A stretch of DNA of 64,000 nucleotides. It comes from Marinomonas gallaica. Lineage in GTDB: Bacteria > Pseudomonadota > Gammaproteobacteria > Pseudomonadales > Marinomonadaceae. Below, piece by piece: positions 30,132-38,954 of this stretch (position 1 is the first letter of the stretch; every line of letters begins with the position of its first letter). The notes under the pieces are model-generated. The model had not been told where the DNA came from, did not search any database, and worked only from the letters and a program-made list of their open reading frames with translations. The DNA is taken from the NCBI RefSeq assembly GCF_001639745.1, contig NZ_LTAX01000014.1, positions 1 to 64,000 on the forward strand, read 5' to 3'. The position numbers and the translations under genes were made by a program.

Positions 30132-30229
30132 TTAAAGAACCAGACGATTCTCGGCTTACCTTTAGGCTGGGCATCATATAAGAATATTCTGTTCTACTCA
30201 AATCAGCCGCCTAAATCTGACCCAATTTG

Positions 30230-30769
30230 TTAAATAACAAATGGCGCAATAAATTGTTTCAGCACCGAAATGCCTAAGAAGATAAAAATCGGCGATAGGT
30301 CAAAACCACCCAAAGATGGAATAAAGCGATGGCATAAGCGATACAAAGGTTCACATATTTGCATCACCAACAATGCCCCTGGATGACTCGACGAAGGCGC
30401 AACCCAACTTAAAATCACCGAAATCAACATGGCCCAGAAATACAGATCCAACAAGTGGTAGACAACACCTGCCACCGTATAAATCACGTAATGAGTAGGC
30501 GTTAACTTGAAACCCACAATAGTCATCACTAGAACGAGAATCAACGCTTGTACAGCCAGAGCCAATACCACAGAAGACGTATCAACACGACCAATGGACG
30601 GAATCACTTTACGCAAGGGCTTCAATAACGGACTGGTCGCTTTTACAATGCCTTGGCTAATAGGGTTATAAAAATCCGCGCGGGTTAATTGCAAAACCAG
30701 ACGCAACAAGACAATAAATAGGTATAAGTTACCTAATGTTTTTACTACAAGAATTAGCGGATCACCCAT
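30230..30769 (-). CDS. yggT: YggT-family membrane protein
   Basis: A 179-residue integral membrane protein with two YGGT repeats, each with a pair of hydrophobic helices. The first repeat has FYNPISQGIVKATSPLLKPLRKVIPS and the second has CEPLYRLCHRFIPSLGGFDLSPI. The function is not established; some homologues are linked to osmotic or ion stress. It follows proC by 20 bp in the conserved yggS-proC-yggT order. Confidence 0.92.
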   Translation of the reverse strand: MGDPLILVVKTLGNLYLFIVLLRLVLQLTRADFYNPISQGIVKATSPLLKPLRKVIPSIGRVDTSSVVLALAVQALILVLVMTIVGFKLTPTHYVIYTVAGVVYHLLDLYFWAMLISVILSWVAPSSSHPGALLVMQICEPLYRLCHRFIPSLGGFDLSPIFIFLGISVLKQFIAPFVI

Positions 30770-30789
30770 CTTTTTGGCTCCTGTTTACA

Positions 30790-31611
30790 TTATTTATTGG
30801 CAAATTCTTCGCCAAGTTCTTTAGAGCGCTTAGCACATGCTTCGATCGCTGCAGTAAAAAGTGGTTCAATGCCCTGCGCTTCTAACGTTTCCAAAGCCGC
30901 CTGAGTGGTTCCATTTGGCGAAGTAATATTACGGCGAAGCTGAGCAATGTCATCGTCTAGTTGGGTCACCATTTCGGCCGCCCCTTTCATCGCGTACGTT
31001 GCCAGTTTACGGCAAGTAGCGTCATCCAGTCCCTGCGCTTTACCTGCTTCAATCATAACTTCAAGAACTCGGAAGAAATACGCTGGTGCGCTACCAGATA
31101 ACGCAGTGACCGTATGCATTTGGTCTTCTTCATTGACCCAAACATGGTTACCGAAACTATCAAAAGCTTGAGCAACCCATTCTTTTTGTGGCTCAGTCGT
31201 CTTGTCATTGGCAATCAAACCCGACATGCCACTGCCGACTAACGCTGGCGTATTCGGCATAGAACGAACCACGGCAACAGGTTTAACCAACCATTCAGCT
31301 AACGCATCGAGTTCAATACCGGCGGCAACGGAAACAAACAACTGATCATCACGCACAACACTGGCAAAATCTTCTACAACCGATTGCAGCATATTGGGCT
31401 TTACACATAGAAAGACCACATCAGCTTGTGCTACAGCGTCTTTGTTGTCGGCATACATTGTAATACCAAAACGCTGCTCAATCGCCTCATGATCGTCGAC
31501 ATTAATGGAACTGCCAACAATAGACTCACCATTATAACCACTTGCCCGCAATCCACCTATAATCGCAGATGCCATGTTACCTACACCTACAAAAGCAATT
31601 TTTAAACTCAT
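30790..31611 (-). CDS. proC: Pyrroline-5-carboxylate reductase
   Basis: Last step of proline biosynthesis: NAD(P)H-dependent reduction of pyrroline-5-carboxylate. The 273-residue protein has the N-terminal dinucleotide-binding motif AFVGVGNMASAIIGGL, VRSMPNTPALVGSGMSG, and the C-terminal signature SGSAPAYFFRVLEVMIEAG. It is in an operon after yggS. Confidence 0.96.
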   Translation of the reverse strand: MSLKIAFVGVGNMASAIIGGLRASGYNGESIVGSSINVDDHEAIEQRFGITMYADNKDAVAQADVVFLCVKPNMLQSVVEDFASVVRDDQLFVSVAAGIELDALAEWLVKPVAVVRSMPNTPALVGSGMSGLIANDKTTEPQKEWVAQAFDSFGNHVWVNEEDQMHTVTALSGSAPAYFFRVLEVMIEAGKAQGLDDATCRKLATYAMKGAAEMVTQLDDDIAQLRRNITSPNGTTQAALETLEAQGIEPLFTAAIEACAKRSKELGEEFANK

Positions 31612-31653
31612 TTTTCACCTATCTAAACTAATGACTTAAGCGAGCTAAGCTCG

Positions 31654-32346
31654 CTATGATGTGTAATTTCGCGCACCGAAAATTGCTGTACCGACGCGTA
31701 CCATGGTGCTACCTGAGGCAATGGCAGCGGCCATATCTCCAGACATTCCTATAGACAAGGTGTCAATATCACAATCTTGTTGTTGCAGTGCTTTAAATGC
31801 CTGATAAAGCGGGGCATATACTTGAATTTGATCCGCTTCGCTGGTTTGCGGCGCAGGAATCGCCATTAACCCTCGCAATTTGATATTGGGCAGCTGTTGT
31901 ATCAACGATACCATGTCATCAAGCTGCTCTAATAAAATGCCTGATTTAGACGCTTCACCACTAATGTTAACTTGGATCAGAACATTCAACGGTAGCTGTT
32001 CAACAGGGCGCTGTTCACTTAATCGACGCGCAATTTTCTCGCGATCAATGGTGTGTACCCACGCCATTGTTTCTGCTATCTGGCGAGATTTATTGGATTG
32101 GATCGGACCAATGAAATGCCACTCGATATCACTTAGGTGACTCAAATGCTCGTGCTTATCGACCGCTTCTTGAACGTAGTTTTCACCAAACATTCGCTGA
32201 CCTGCCGCATACGCCGCCTCTATATCAGCCAAAGGCTTAGTCTTACTAACCGCTAACAAGCGTACGCTATCAGAGGTTCGATCAAACCGTTGCTCTAACG
32301 CTACAATGTCTTGTCGTACATGCTTAAGGTTTTCCGCGACTGACAC
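31654..32346 (-). CDS. yggS: YggS-family PLP homeostasis protein
   Basis: A pyridoxal-phosphate-binding protein without known enzymatic activity, involved in vitamin B6 balance. The PLP lysine motif LLAVSKTKP, FGENYVQEA and HFIGPIQSNK are present. The longest frame starts at ATG 32394 and would overlap the upstream gene. Family comparison (homologues start close to the AENLKHVRQ segment) and AGAGGGA favour GTG at 32346, giving 230 residues. It is probably translated from the same transcript as proC and yggT. Confidence 0.9.
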   Translation of the reverse strand: MSVAENLKHVRQDIVALEQRFDRTSDSVRLLAVSKTKPLADIEAAYAAGQRMFGENYVQEAVDKHEHLSHLSDIEWHFIGPIQSNKSRQIAETMAWVHTIDREKIARRLSEQRPVEQLPLNVLIQVNISGEASKSGILLEQLDDMVSLIQQLPNIKLRGLMAIPAPQTSEADQIQVYAPLYQAFKALQQQDCDIDTLSIGMSGDMAAAIASGSTMVRVGTAIFGARNYTS

Positions 32347-32374
32347 AGCCTTCCCTCTAAACTCGTTAAATATA

Positions 32375-33466
32375 TTAAACGTCGTATGCTTCATCTAAGT
32401 TCTGAACAAACTTACCGTAGTATTCAAGACGGTAACCTAGCCTCTCCGAAACAGCATTCGCAGCCGCGACAGACGCAACGTGCAGTTTTATATGATTCGC
32501 TTGCTCTGGGTACAAAGACATCCCAATTTTGACGTCGCCACTTAATACGGAAACTTGATTAGGGTCCACCTTCAATAACGCTTTCTCTATTTTTTGCGCT
32601 ACGATCGGAGCATCGTCTAATTGCATAATCCGCATGGCCATCACAAACTCGTGATCCGTCTTGTTGGCTAACAAATCATTGTCTCGCAACGTTTCTCGTA
32701 ATGTATCTGACAACAATTTCAGTTCATCCTCGTTTGCATCTTCATTGACCAATACAGTGACATAAGCCAAACGCTGAAAATAACGTCGTGCGTCTCGCAG
32801 CATCATATCTAATGCTTTATCAAAGGCATGAGATTGCAGTAACCCGGTTACTTTATTGGTGTGCTCTTGCAGCCGAACGTCTGTATGAAGACGCGCAACG
32901 ATGGCATTAAACCAATACGGTAATGTTTGAAGCACTTGCTCAACGGACCAGTAATACAAACGCCGCTCAGATTCAGAATTCAAATTTGGTGAGAATAAAC
33001 AAAAAGTTAGCCAGTTTTTGTTTTCATCGTGCAAACTTACCATGTCACACGTTTCAAGAAAGTGTTCATTCAGAGAGTTATGCCAACAGCTCCAGTCTGT
33101 TTTTGTGGATAGATTATGTTCTCTAGCAAATGGTCGTGATGGGCTGGCTACGAAAGTAGACAGCGTCTGCGGTATATGATGGAGGACGCCGAGAGAATCG
33201 GCCATTTCAGGCCAATCTTGATAGTTCAAAATGCGCCACTGAACCAGCTCTTTATCACACCAAATAACGCATGGACGCAGTGTATTAGGAAACAACGACC
33301 AAATACTGTTTACAACCTGTTCAGTATATGAAGTCAAACCAGCACTGTTAGCCACTAAATCCAACAAAACCAGATCAACTTTGCGTAGCTGTAACAAAAA
33401 ATCGCGCTGTATGAGCGATTCATGCACAGCTTCAATCTGTGACGAGTCTTGCTTTAGTGCATCCAT
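32375..33466 (-). CDS. Degenerate GGDEF-domain protein
   Basis: A protein of about 363 residues. The N-terminal 200 residues resemble nothing I recognise. The C-terminal part follows the GGDEF fold: VTGLLQSHAFDKAL aligns with the usual LTGLxNRxAF start, LRDNDLLANKTDHEFVMAM aligns with the active-site loop, and VKIGMSLYPE with the late motif. The catalytic GGDEF is replaced by KTDHEF, so diguanylate cyclase activity is unlikely, while GTP or c-di-GMP binding or protein interaction remains possible. The ATG at 33466 has GGAG upstream; the frame is open to 33517. It is the first gene before yggS-proC-yggT, where pseudomonads have pilT. Confidence 0.7.
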   Translation of the reverse strand: MDALKQDSSQIEAVHESLIQRDFLLQLRKVDLVLLDLVANSAGLTSYTEQVVNSIWSLFPNTLRPCVIWCDKELVQWRILNYQDWPEMADSLGVLHHIPQTLSTFVASPSRPFAREHNLSTKTDWSCWHNSLNEHFLETCDMVSLHDENKNWLTFCLFSPNLNSESERRLYYWSVEQVLQTLPYWFNAIVARLHTDVRLQEHTNKVTGLLQSHAFDKALDMMLRDARRYFQRLAYVTVLVNEDANEDELKLLSDTLRETLRDNDLLANKTDHEFVMAMRIMQLDDAPIVAQKIEKALLKVDPNQVSVLSGDVKIGMSLYPEQANHIKLHVASVAAANAVSERLGYRLEYYGKFVQNLDEAYDV

Positions 33467-33518
33467 TATTGCTGTCTCCATAAACTCCATTACCAAACCA
33501 GTTAAAGCCCTTAACAAA

Positions 33519-33548
33519 TATAAATACGCCCAGTAGGGCGTATTTATA
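33519..33548. terminator. Hairpin after pyrC'
   Basis: A perfect 13-bp inverted repeat (33519-33531 and 33536-33548) with loop AGTA has A/T-rich outer arms. It lies past the pyrC' start side and upstream of the degenerate GGDEF gene, 46 bases beyond the pyrC' stop in the leftward direction... on the plus-strand map it separates the two transcription units. Confidence 0.55.
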
Positions 33549-33594
33549 TAAACCTGTTAACTCTATCATAAATTAGAGTCTATTCTGAGCAAAG

Positions 33595-34872
33595 CTAGCT
33601 AAGTGTGTACACGCGCTGCCCAGAAATAAAGGTCTGCACAACTCGGCCAGTCATTTGCTCACCCGTAAAGCCCGAGTTCAAGCCTTTAGATTTACGTGTT
33701 GGATGATCCCAAAGCCAGCGATCGGTACTATCGAAAATAACAAAATCAGCAAAGCTACCGACAGCTAAAGAACCCGCTTCTAGGCCAAAACATGCTGCCG
33801 GACCATAGGTCAAAGCGGTAAGTAGCTGATCCAGAGATAAGTCGCCCTCATCCATTAAACGTAGCGCCAAAGGCAGCAAAACTTCTACGTTTGCCATACC
33901 AGGCTCAGTTGCTGCAAACGGTGCGACTTTAGCCATTTTTTCGTGAGGTTGATGATCCGAGCAAATTGCGTTGATAACGCCTGTCTTTAACCCCTCAATA
34001 AGGGTCAAACGATCGTTCTCAGAACGCAATGGCGGAATAACATGGAACTGACCATCAAACTCTTTCAGTACTTCATCGGTTAATAGCAGGTTATGCAACG
34101 CGACATCACATGTAACGTCTAACCCTGCCGCTTTCGCATTCGCGATCATTTCGACAGACTTAGCACAAGATAATCGAGCAAAGTGCGCTCGCACACCGCT
34201 TTTTTCAACCAGCAGCAAATCTCGCATCAATGCAATGGTCTCTGCTGTTTCTGGAATTCCAGCCAAGCCGTGCATAGTAGACATCATGCCTTCATGGGCG
34301 CATCCACCTTCAGATAGACTACTGTCATCAGAGTGAAAGACTACCAATAAGTCATGTGTCGCGGCGTATTCAAGCGCACGTGAGAGTACTCGATTACTCG
34401 CAATATCATGACCGTGATTGGAAAGCGCTACACAGCCTGCATCTGTCAAAGCAACCATATTGCTCAATTGCTCACCTTGCAATCCTTGCGTGAGCGCACC
34501 AATAGGGAACACATTCGCCATCCCCGCGTCATCGGCTTTATCTTGAATCAAAGCAGCAACGGCCGGCGTATCCACAATCGGCTTCGTGTTAGGCGGACAA
34601 ATCAACGTAGTCACACCGCCGGAAACAGCGGCCCTTCCTTCGGAAGCAATGGTGCCTTTTTGAGAATAACCCGGCTCTCTTAAGGCGACGGCGGTATCAA
34701 CCAATCCTGGTAATACCCACTTACCTTCGACATCAACAACCTCACAGTCGTCGAAACCAGATGGCGCTTCGCCAATGGCCACTATACGATGGTCTTCGAC
34801 AAATAGATCCACAACAGCGTCCAGATTTTGACTCGGGTCGATGACACGACCATTACTAATACGCAATTTCAT
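33595..34872 (-). CDS. pyrC': Non-catalytic dihydroorotase homologue PyrC' (PyrX)
   Basis: A 425-residue dihydroorotase-like protein. The metal-binding DxHxH of active enzymes reads DTAVAL here (VDTAVALREPG, near residues 59-69), so both histidines are gone. In pseudomonads the equivalent protein is an inactive subunit needed to assemble the dodecameric aspartate transcarbamoylase complex; the same role is inferred. It starts 2 bp after the pyrB stop codon, consistent with stoichiometric production. Another dihydroorotase should exist elsewhere in the genome. Confidence 0.92.
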   Translation of the reverse strand: MKLRISNGRVIDPSQNLDAVVDLFVEDHRIVAIGEAPSGFDDCEVVDVEGKWVLPGLVDTAVALREPGYSQKGTIASEGRAAVSGGVTTLICPPNTKPIVDTPAVAALIQDKADDAGMANVFPIGALTQGLQGEQLSNMVALTDAGCVALSNHGHDIASNRVLSRALEYAATHDLLVVFHSDDSSLSEGGCAHEGMMSTMHGLAGIPETAETIALMRDLLLVEKSGVRAHFARLSCAKSVEMIANAKAAGLDVTCDVALHNLLLTDEVLKEFDGQFHVIPPLRSENDRLTLIEGLKTGVINAICSDHQPHEKMAKVAPFAATEPGMANVEVLLPLALRLMDEGDLSLDQLLTALTYGPAACFGLEAGSLAVGSFADFVIFDSTDRWLWDHPTRKSKGLNSGFTGEQMTGRVVQTFISGQRVYTLS

Positions 34873-34874
34873 AG

Positions 34875-35873
34875 TTAGCCCTCATCTCCCGCCGTCTGTT
34901 GTTCTTGCATTTGTCCACTCATGGCCATGGACATCACAGCCATGCGCACCGCAATACCATTGGTCACTTGATCAAGAATGACGGCTCGGTCGCTATCCGC
35001 CACCTCCGAAGAAATTTCCACACCACGGTTAATTGGGCCAGGGTGCATAACAATGGCATCGGGCTTCGCCCATGCCAATGTTTCTTCCGTCAAACCGTAT
35101 AAACGGTAGAACTCGCTCTCGCTAGGAAGCAAAGCCCCCGCCATACGCTCTTTTTGCAGACGTAACATAACAACAACATCCACATCATCAAGACCCACTT
35201 TTAGGTCGTGACAGATCGTCGCCCCCATGTCGCGGAAATATTCTGGCACTAATGTTTTTGGTCCAACTAAGCGAATATCATCAACACCTAACGTTTTTAA
35301 GGCGTGCAATTCAGAACGTGCTACCCGAGAGTGAAGAATATCGCCCACTATGGCCACTTTTAAGCCTTCGAATTGGCCTTTGTGGCGTCGAATGGTCAAC
35401 ATATCCAGCATTGCTTGCGTAGGGTGAGCATGACGCCCATCACCGGCATTAATAATGGCAACGTTTGGGGTGCAGTTTTCGGCGATGAAATGTGGAGCGC
35501 CACTGTCTTGATGGCGCACGACAAACATGTCACTTTGCATCGCCTCTAGATTTTGTAGGGTATCCAGTAAGGATTCACCTTTCGACGTCGCTGACGTGGC
35601 GATATTGAGATTGATAACGTCCGCCGATAAGCGTTTTGCAGCCAACTCAAATGTTGTACGAGTTCGCGTGGAATTTTCAAAGAAAAGATTAACGACTGTT
35701 TTACCACGCAACAAAGGTACTTTCTTAACGGACTGCTCGCCCATTGAAAGGAACGATTCGGCACGATCGAGAATCTCTGTCAGAATATCTTTACTTAAGC
35801 CATCCAAGGTTAGAAAGTGCTTTAGTTGACCTTGTTCGTTTAACTGTAACGCCCGAGGGTCGGATCGCATCAT
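34875..35873 (-). CDS. pyrB: Aspartate carbamoyltransferase catalytic subunit
   Basis: First committed step of pyrimidine synthesis: carbamoyl phosphate plus aspartate. The 332-residue protein has the carbamoyl-phosphate motif [13 protein letters not shown], the [12 protein letters not shown] segment and [12 protein letters not shown]. An N-terminal extension before [10 protein letters not shown] is typical of the class that complexes with PyrC'. No pyrI is present. A leader with a hairpin separates it from pyrR. Confidence 0.96.
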   Translation of the reverse strand: MMRSDPRALQLNEQGQLKHFLTLDGLSKDILTEILDRAESFLSMGEQSVKKVPLLRGKTVVNLFFENSTRTRTTFELAAKRLSADVINLNIATSATSKGESLLDTLQNLEAMQSDMFVVRHQDSGAPHFIAENCTPNVAIINAGDGRHAHPTQAMLDMLTIRRHKGQFEGLKVAIVGDILHSRVARSELHALKTLGVDDIRLVGPKTLVPEYFRDMGATICHDLKVGLDDVDVVVMLRLQKERMAGALLPSESEFYRLYGLTEETLAWAKPDAIVMHPGPINRGVEISSEVADSDRAVILDQVTNGIAVRMAVMSMAMSGQMQEQQTAGDEG

Positions 35874-35908
35874 AGTTTGCTTTCCTCAATCACTATGTAT
35901 GATAGGAA

Positions 35909-35942
35909 AATGCCCGGCGTAGACTTGGCTACGCCGGGCATT
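35909..35942 (-). terminator. GC-rich hairpin between pyrR and pyrB (possible attenuator)
   Basis: A 14-bp perfect inverted repeat (35909-35922 and 35929-35942) with a 6-base loop lies 36 bases before the pyrB start codon. On the minus strand it is followed by only four T residues, so it is a moderate terminator. A short open frame ends 8 bases before it. Confidence 0.6.
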
Positions 35943-35949
35943 CGTGGAG

Positions 35950-36024
35950 CTAGATGATTACCAGCGAACCACAGTATCCAAGATCTAATTGTCGTATGAG
36001 TTGCTTAAAAAATAAAGCGTACAT
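35950..36024 (-). CDS. Possible 24-residue pyrB leader peptide
   Basis: Between pyrR and pyrB a short frame runs from ATG 36024 to TAG, encoding a peptide that begins MYALFFKQLIRQL. Its early codons include a run of T residues (TTTATTTTTT on the minus strand), and its stop is about 8 bases before the hairpin at 35909-35942. The layout recalls UTP-sensitive attenuators, where a ribosome close behind RNA polymerase prevents terminator formation. No strong ribosome site is visible; coupling to pyrR translation (stop 8 bases upstream) is possible. Confidence 0.35.
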   Translation of the reverse strand: MYALFFKQLIRQLDLGYCGSLVII

Positions 36025-36031
36025 ACTAATT

Positions 36032-36529
36032 TTAGTGGGTTTCCATCACAGAAACAGACAACGGTGTCGGCCCAGACAATTTTATCCGCTGATTTTCAGT
36101 CAAGGTGAGTTTCTCCCCAACAATATCCGCACGAATAGGCAACTCACGACTGTTTAGGTCAAATAAAATGGCCAATGTGATACTGGCAGGACGACCGAAG
36201 TCAAAAATCTCATTCATCGCCGCCCGAATCGTACGCCCAGACATCAACACATCATCAACCAGAATGACATGACGATCTTCAATGGCAGGTAGATTCGTGT
36301 GCCCTACCTGCGGGTGTAGACCTGCGCGAGTAAAGTCATCACGATAAAAAGTAATGTCTAACGTCGCCAGTTCTTCATTGGTCGGCACGGCGTTAAGGAT
36401 TTCATTTGCCACCCATACGCCACCTGAATGAATACCAACCACAATAGGGTTTTCTAGGTTTTGCTGCCGACAGTAGTCAGCTAACTGCTGCTTCATTGAG
36501 TTCAGCGCTTTATCGAGATCCAACGTCAT
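36032..36529 (-). CDS. pyrR: PyrR regulator / uracil phosphoribosyltransferase
   Basis: A 165-residue phosphoribosyltransferase-fold protein. It has the PRPP motif VILVDDVLMSGRTIRAAMNE (about residues 90-109) and GIHSGGVWVA. In Bacillus, PyrR binds pyr mRNA and makes UMP from uracil. In gammaproteobacteria its regulatory mechanism is less clear. It sits between ruvX and pyrB, as in pseudomonads, so a role in pyrB-pyrC' control is likely. Confidence 0.93.
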   Translation of the reverse strand: MTLDLDKALNSMKQQLADYCRQQNLENPIVVGIHSGGVWVANEILNAVPTNEELATLDITFYRDDFTRAGLHPQVGHTNLPAIEDRHVILVDDVLMSGRTIRAAMNEIFDFGRPASITLAILFDLNSRELPIRADIVGEKLTLTENQRIKLSGPTPLSVSVMETH

Positions 36530-36549
36530 GTGTGATGGTTATCCTTGAT

Positions 36550-37026
36550 TCATTCTTCGGGTTGAGAAGCCAGCTGCGCAAACCATGATTCCAAAATCAT
36601 TTGTGCTGCCAGCCCATCGACCGAATTTTCTTTAAAGTTCCGATGCCCGCCTTGAGCAATCACATGCCCTTTCGCTTCATAGGACGAGAGGCGTTCATCC
36701 ATCATATGGTAAGGACGGTTATAACGTCCATGTAGACGTTTCGCGAACTTTCGTGCCCGTTGACACATTTCATTTTCGCTACCGTCCATATTCAAAGGCA
36801 AACCCACCACAAAGGCATCTGGCAGCCATTCTTCAACTAAAGCACTGATCGTATCCCAGTTAGGAATACCTTCATTCGCTTTCAATGGATTAAGGGGACG
36901 ACCTTGCCCTGTGAGGCTTTGGCCAAAAGCCACACCTATTCGGGTCGTACCAAAGTCAAACCCCAATGCAGTATAAGCTGCATTGGGGTTTGCTGATGTA
37001 TCTGATGTTGACACTTGGGTCATCAA
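36550..37026 (-). CDS. ruvX: RuvX / YqgF Holliday junction resolvase-like nuclease
   Basis: A 158-residue RNase H-fold protein implicated in pre-16S rRNA 5'-end maturation. It has ALGFDFGTTRIGVAFGQ with the first catalytic Asp, VVGLPLNMDGSE, and the DERLSSYEA motif. The start overlaps the end of algH by four bases (ATGA). Two ATGs are adjacent at the start; either is possible. Confidence 0.94.
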   Translation of the reverse strand: MMTQVSTSDTSANPNAAYTALGFDFGTTRIGVAFGQSLTGQGRPLNPLKANEGIPNWDTISALVEEWLPDAFVVGLPLNMDGSENEMCQRARKFAKRLHGRYNRPYHMMDERLSSYEAKGHVIAQGGHRNFKENSVDGLAAQMILESWFAQLASQPEE

Positions 37027-37589
37027 GCGTGTCCTATTTCAGGCGATAAAAAACTCATATCCAAACCTAGTACTTTTGTCGCGGCACTAAACTGCATATC
37101 ACTCGGTGTATTAAATAATACGTCTAAATCCGCTTCACACACCAGCCAATCATTGTTCGCAATTTCATTTTCTAACTGACCTTCTTCCCATCCGGCACAG
37201 CCTAAGGTAATGAGAAACGATTTAGGCCCATCTCCAGCGGCAATGTGCTCCAGAGTTTCAAGCGACGCTGATAAACACACGTCCTCAGTTACAGCTAAGG
37301 TGTTCCCCCAACTCCGATCACTAGTATGCAGAATAAAACCGCGTTCAGACTCTACGGGGCCACCTACATAGATGGTTTCGGAAGTAAGTTTGGGGCGAGC
37401 CATTTGCATTCCCAAATGCTCTGCGAGTTCGCCAAAATCAATACTGGACGGACGGTTTATTATCACCCCCATCGCGCCTGTGTCCGTGTGTTCACACAAA
37501 TATACGACTGTGTGTTCAAAATTTGGATCATTCAAATGTGGCATAGAAATCAAAAAGTGATGCTTTAACGATTGAAAAGTATTCATCAT
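37023..37589 (-). CDS. algH: YqgE/AlgH family protein
   Basis: A 188-residue conserved protein of unknown biochemical activity, first linked to alginate regulation in Pseudomonas. It has LKHHFLISMPHLNDPNFEHTVVYLCEH, GVIINRPS and GYAGWEEGQLE-like (here GCAGWEEGQLE) motifs. It starts the algH-ruvX-pyrR-pyrB-pyrC' series. Confidence 0.94.
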   Translation of the reverse strand: MMNTFQSLKHHFLISMPHLNDPNFEHTVVYLCEHTDTGAMGVIINRPSSIDFGELAEHLGMQMARPKLTSETIYVGGPVESERGFILHTSDRSWGNTLAVTEDVCLSASLETLEHIAAGDGPKSFLITLGCAGWEEGQLENEIANNDWLVCEADLDVLFNTPSDMQFSAATKVLGLDMSFLSPEIGHA

Positions 37590-37841
37590 ACGAACCGCCC
37601 TCTATTTGAAATCGACGCAAGAGCTCGCGTCTGTCTATTCCCCGATCGATAAAGACGCTCTTTTAATAAACCTGCAAATCGAGGATCGTATTGCCAGTAT
37701 AGGACAAGGAATTCATTTGCCCAGAAACAAATCAGTATTTTCTGAATTCATCTTCATTTTGCAAGAAATGCTGTTAAACTCTTTAATATTCAACCAAATG
37801 GTTATACTTTAAATTATTCACTGGTAACAAAGGACGCTCTC

Positions 37842-37946
37842 TTGTACGACAAATCTCAACAACTTAGTTTAGAGAAATGGCGTGATCACTACCTCGAAGA
37901 GACCATCGACCTTCGCTATTTCTTTCATAAAGGCTGGTCGTCCTAG
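37842..37946 (+). CDS. Possible 34-residue peptide
   Basis: A TTG-initiated frame with a good AAGGA site seven bases upstream encodes a 34-residue peptide, polar and aromatic (contains LSLEKWRDHYLEE and RYFFHKGWSS). I do not recognise it. It precedes the 2OG-Fe oxygenase gene by 86 bp and could be a small protein, an upstream leader, or the remnant of a longer gene. The rest of the 37590-38032 interval shows no gene. Confidence 0.35.
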   Translation: MYDKSQQLSLEKWRDHYLEETIDLRYFFHKGWSS

Positions 37947-38032
37947 TCATACCTTCTTACGTATCCCGTCAATTTTTTCTGTTAGCTAGGCAACCTTCTA
38001 GCACATATCGGACTTGATCATAGGAAGACAAC

Positions 38033-38872
38033 ATGACTTTAGAAGCCGTCGATTACCGTAGCCCAAATGCCGCCCAAGACTTTGTGAAATCCCTTCGGGA
38101 AACGGGCTTTGGTGTACTAAAAAACCATCCTATTCGCCAGCAACTGGTGTCAGACATATACCGCAACTGGCAAGATTTTTTTAACAGTGCAGAAAAGCAT
38201 ACCTACCGCTATAACGTAGGCACACAAGACGGTTACTTCCCGCCCGATGTGTCAGAAACAGCAAAAGGGCATAGCAAAAAAGACATCAAAGAATACTTCC
38301 ACTATTACCCTTGGGGTCAGTGCCCTTTGCAACATAAAGACCAATTGACACAGTATTACGAAGAAGCCAACACCTTGGCTGAAGAGCTGCTCGGTTGGAT
38401 TGAACAGTATTCACCGGAAGAGGTAGCAAGCCACTACTCCCAACCACTATCAGGCATGATTGAAAACAGTGATCAGACTTTATTACGAGTCTTACATTAT
38501 CCACCTCTGCAAGGGGATGAAGAACTCGGAGCCATTCGAGCTGGGGCTCATGAAGATATAAACTTGATTACTATTTTACCTGCGGCAAATGAACCTGGGT
38601 TACAAGTAAAGCTCAAAGATGGCCGCTGGATAGATGTACCATGCGACTTTGGCAACCTGATTGTTAATATTGGCGACATGTTGCAAGAAGCGTCTGGAGG
38701 CTATTTTCCATCGACCTCCCACCGTGTGATCAATCCAGAAGGCACCGATAAAACCAAATCACGTATTTCACTGCCTTTATTCCTGCACCCTCGCCCAGAT
38801 GTTGTGTTATCGGATCGCCATACGGCGGGCTCATACTTGCATGAGCGCTTAACCGAACTTGGTGTCATCTAA
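38033..38872 (+). CDS. 2-oxoglutarate/Fe(II)-dependent dioxygenase, isopenicillin N synthase family
   Basis: A 279-residue non-haem iron oxygenase. The iron ligands are visible: HED (GAHEDINLITIL, near residue 178) and the distal SHRVINP histidine (near 233). The RIS motif (about 247) should bind 2-oxoglutarate. The N-terminal GFGVLKNHPI segment is typical of the family. The substrate is unknown. It is a single gene with its own terminator. Confidence 0.87.
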   Translation: MTLEAVDYRSPNAAQDFVKSLRETGFGVLKNHPIRQQLVSDIYRNWQDFFNSAEKHTYRYNVGTQDGYFPPDVSETAKGHSKKDIKEYFHYYPWGQCPLQHKDQLTQYYEEANTLAEELLGWIEQYSPEEVASHYSQPLSGMIENSDQTLLRVLHYPPLQGDEELGAIRAGAHEDINLITILPAANEPGLQVKLKDGRWIDVPCDFGNLIVNIGDMLQEASGGYFPSTSHRVINPEGTDKTKSRISLPLFLHPRPDVVLSDRHTAGSYLHERLTELGVI

Positions 38873-38890
38873 AACCACAGTACAAACTAC

Positions 38891-38927
38891 AAAAAATGGC
38901 ACCAGTTTAAAGCTGATGCCATTTTTC
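38891..38927. terminator. Bidirectional terminator
   Basis: AAAAAATGGCA-CCAG-TTTAAAG-CTGA-TGCCATTTTT forms a long stem flanked by A and T runs, between the convergent oxygenase and TauE/SafE genes. Confidence 0.8.
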
Positions 38928-38954
38928 ATTTATCGCTATTCGGTAGCAGAGTCT

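Noticed and set aside
37606-37812. 68-codon rightward frame starting with TTG
   Set aside because: No ribosome site, composition resembles random AT-rich translation, and it overlaps the promoter region of algH.
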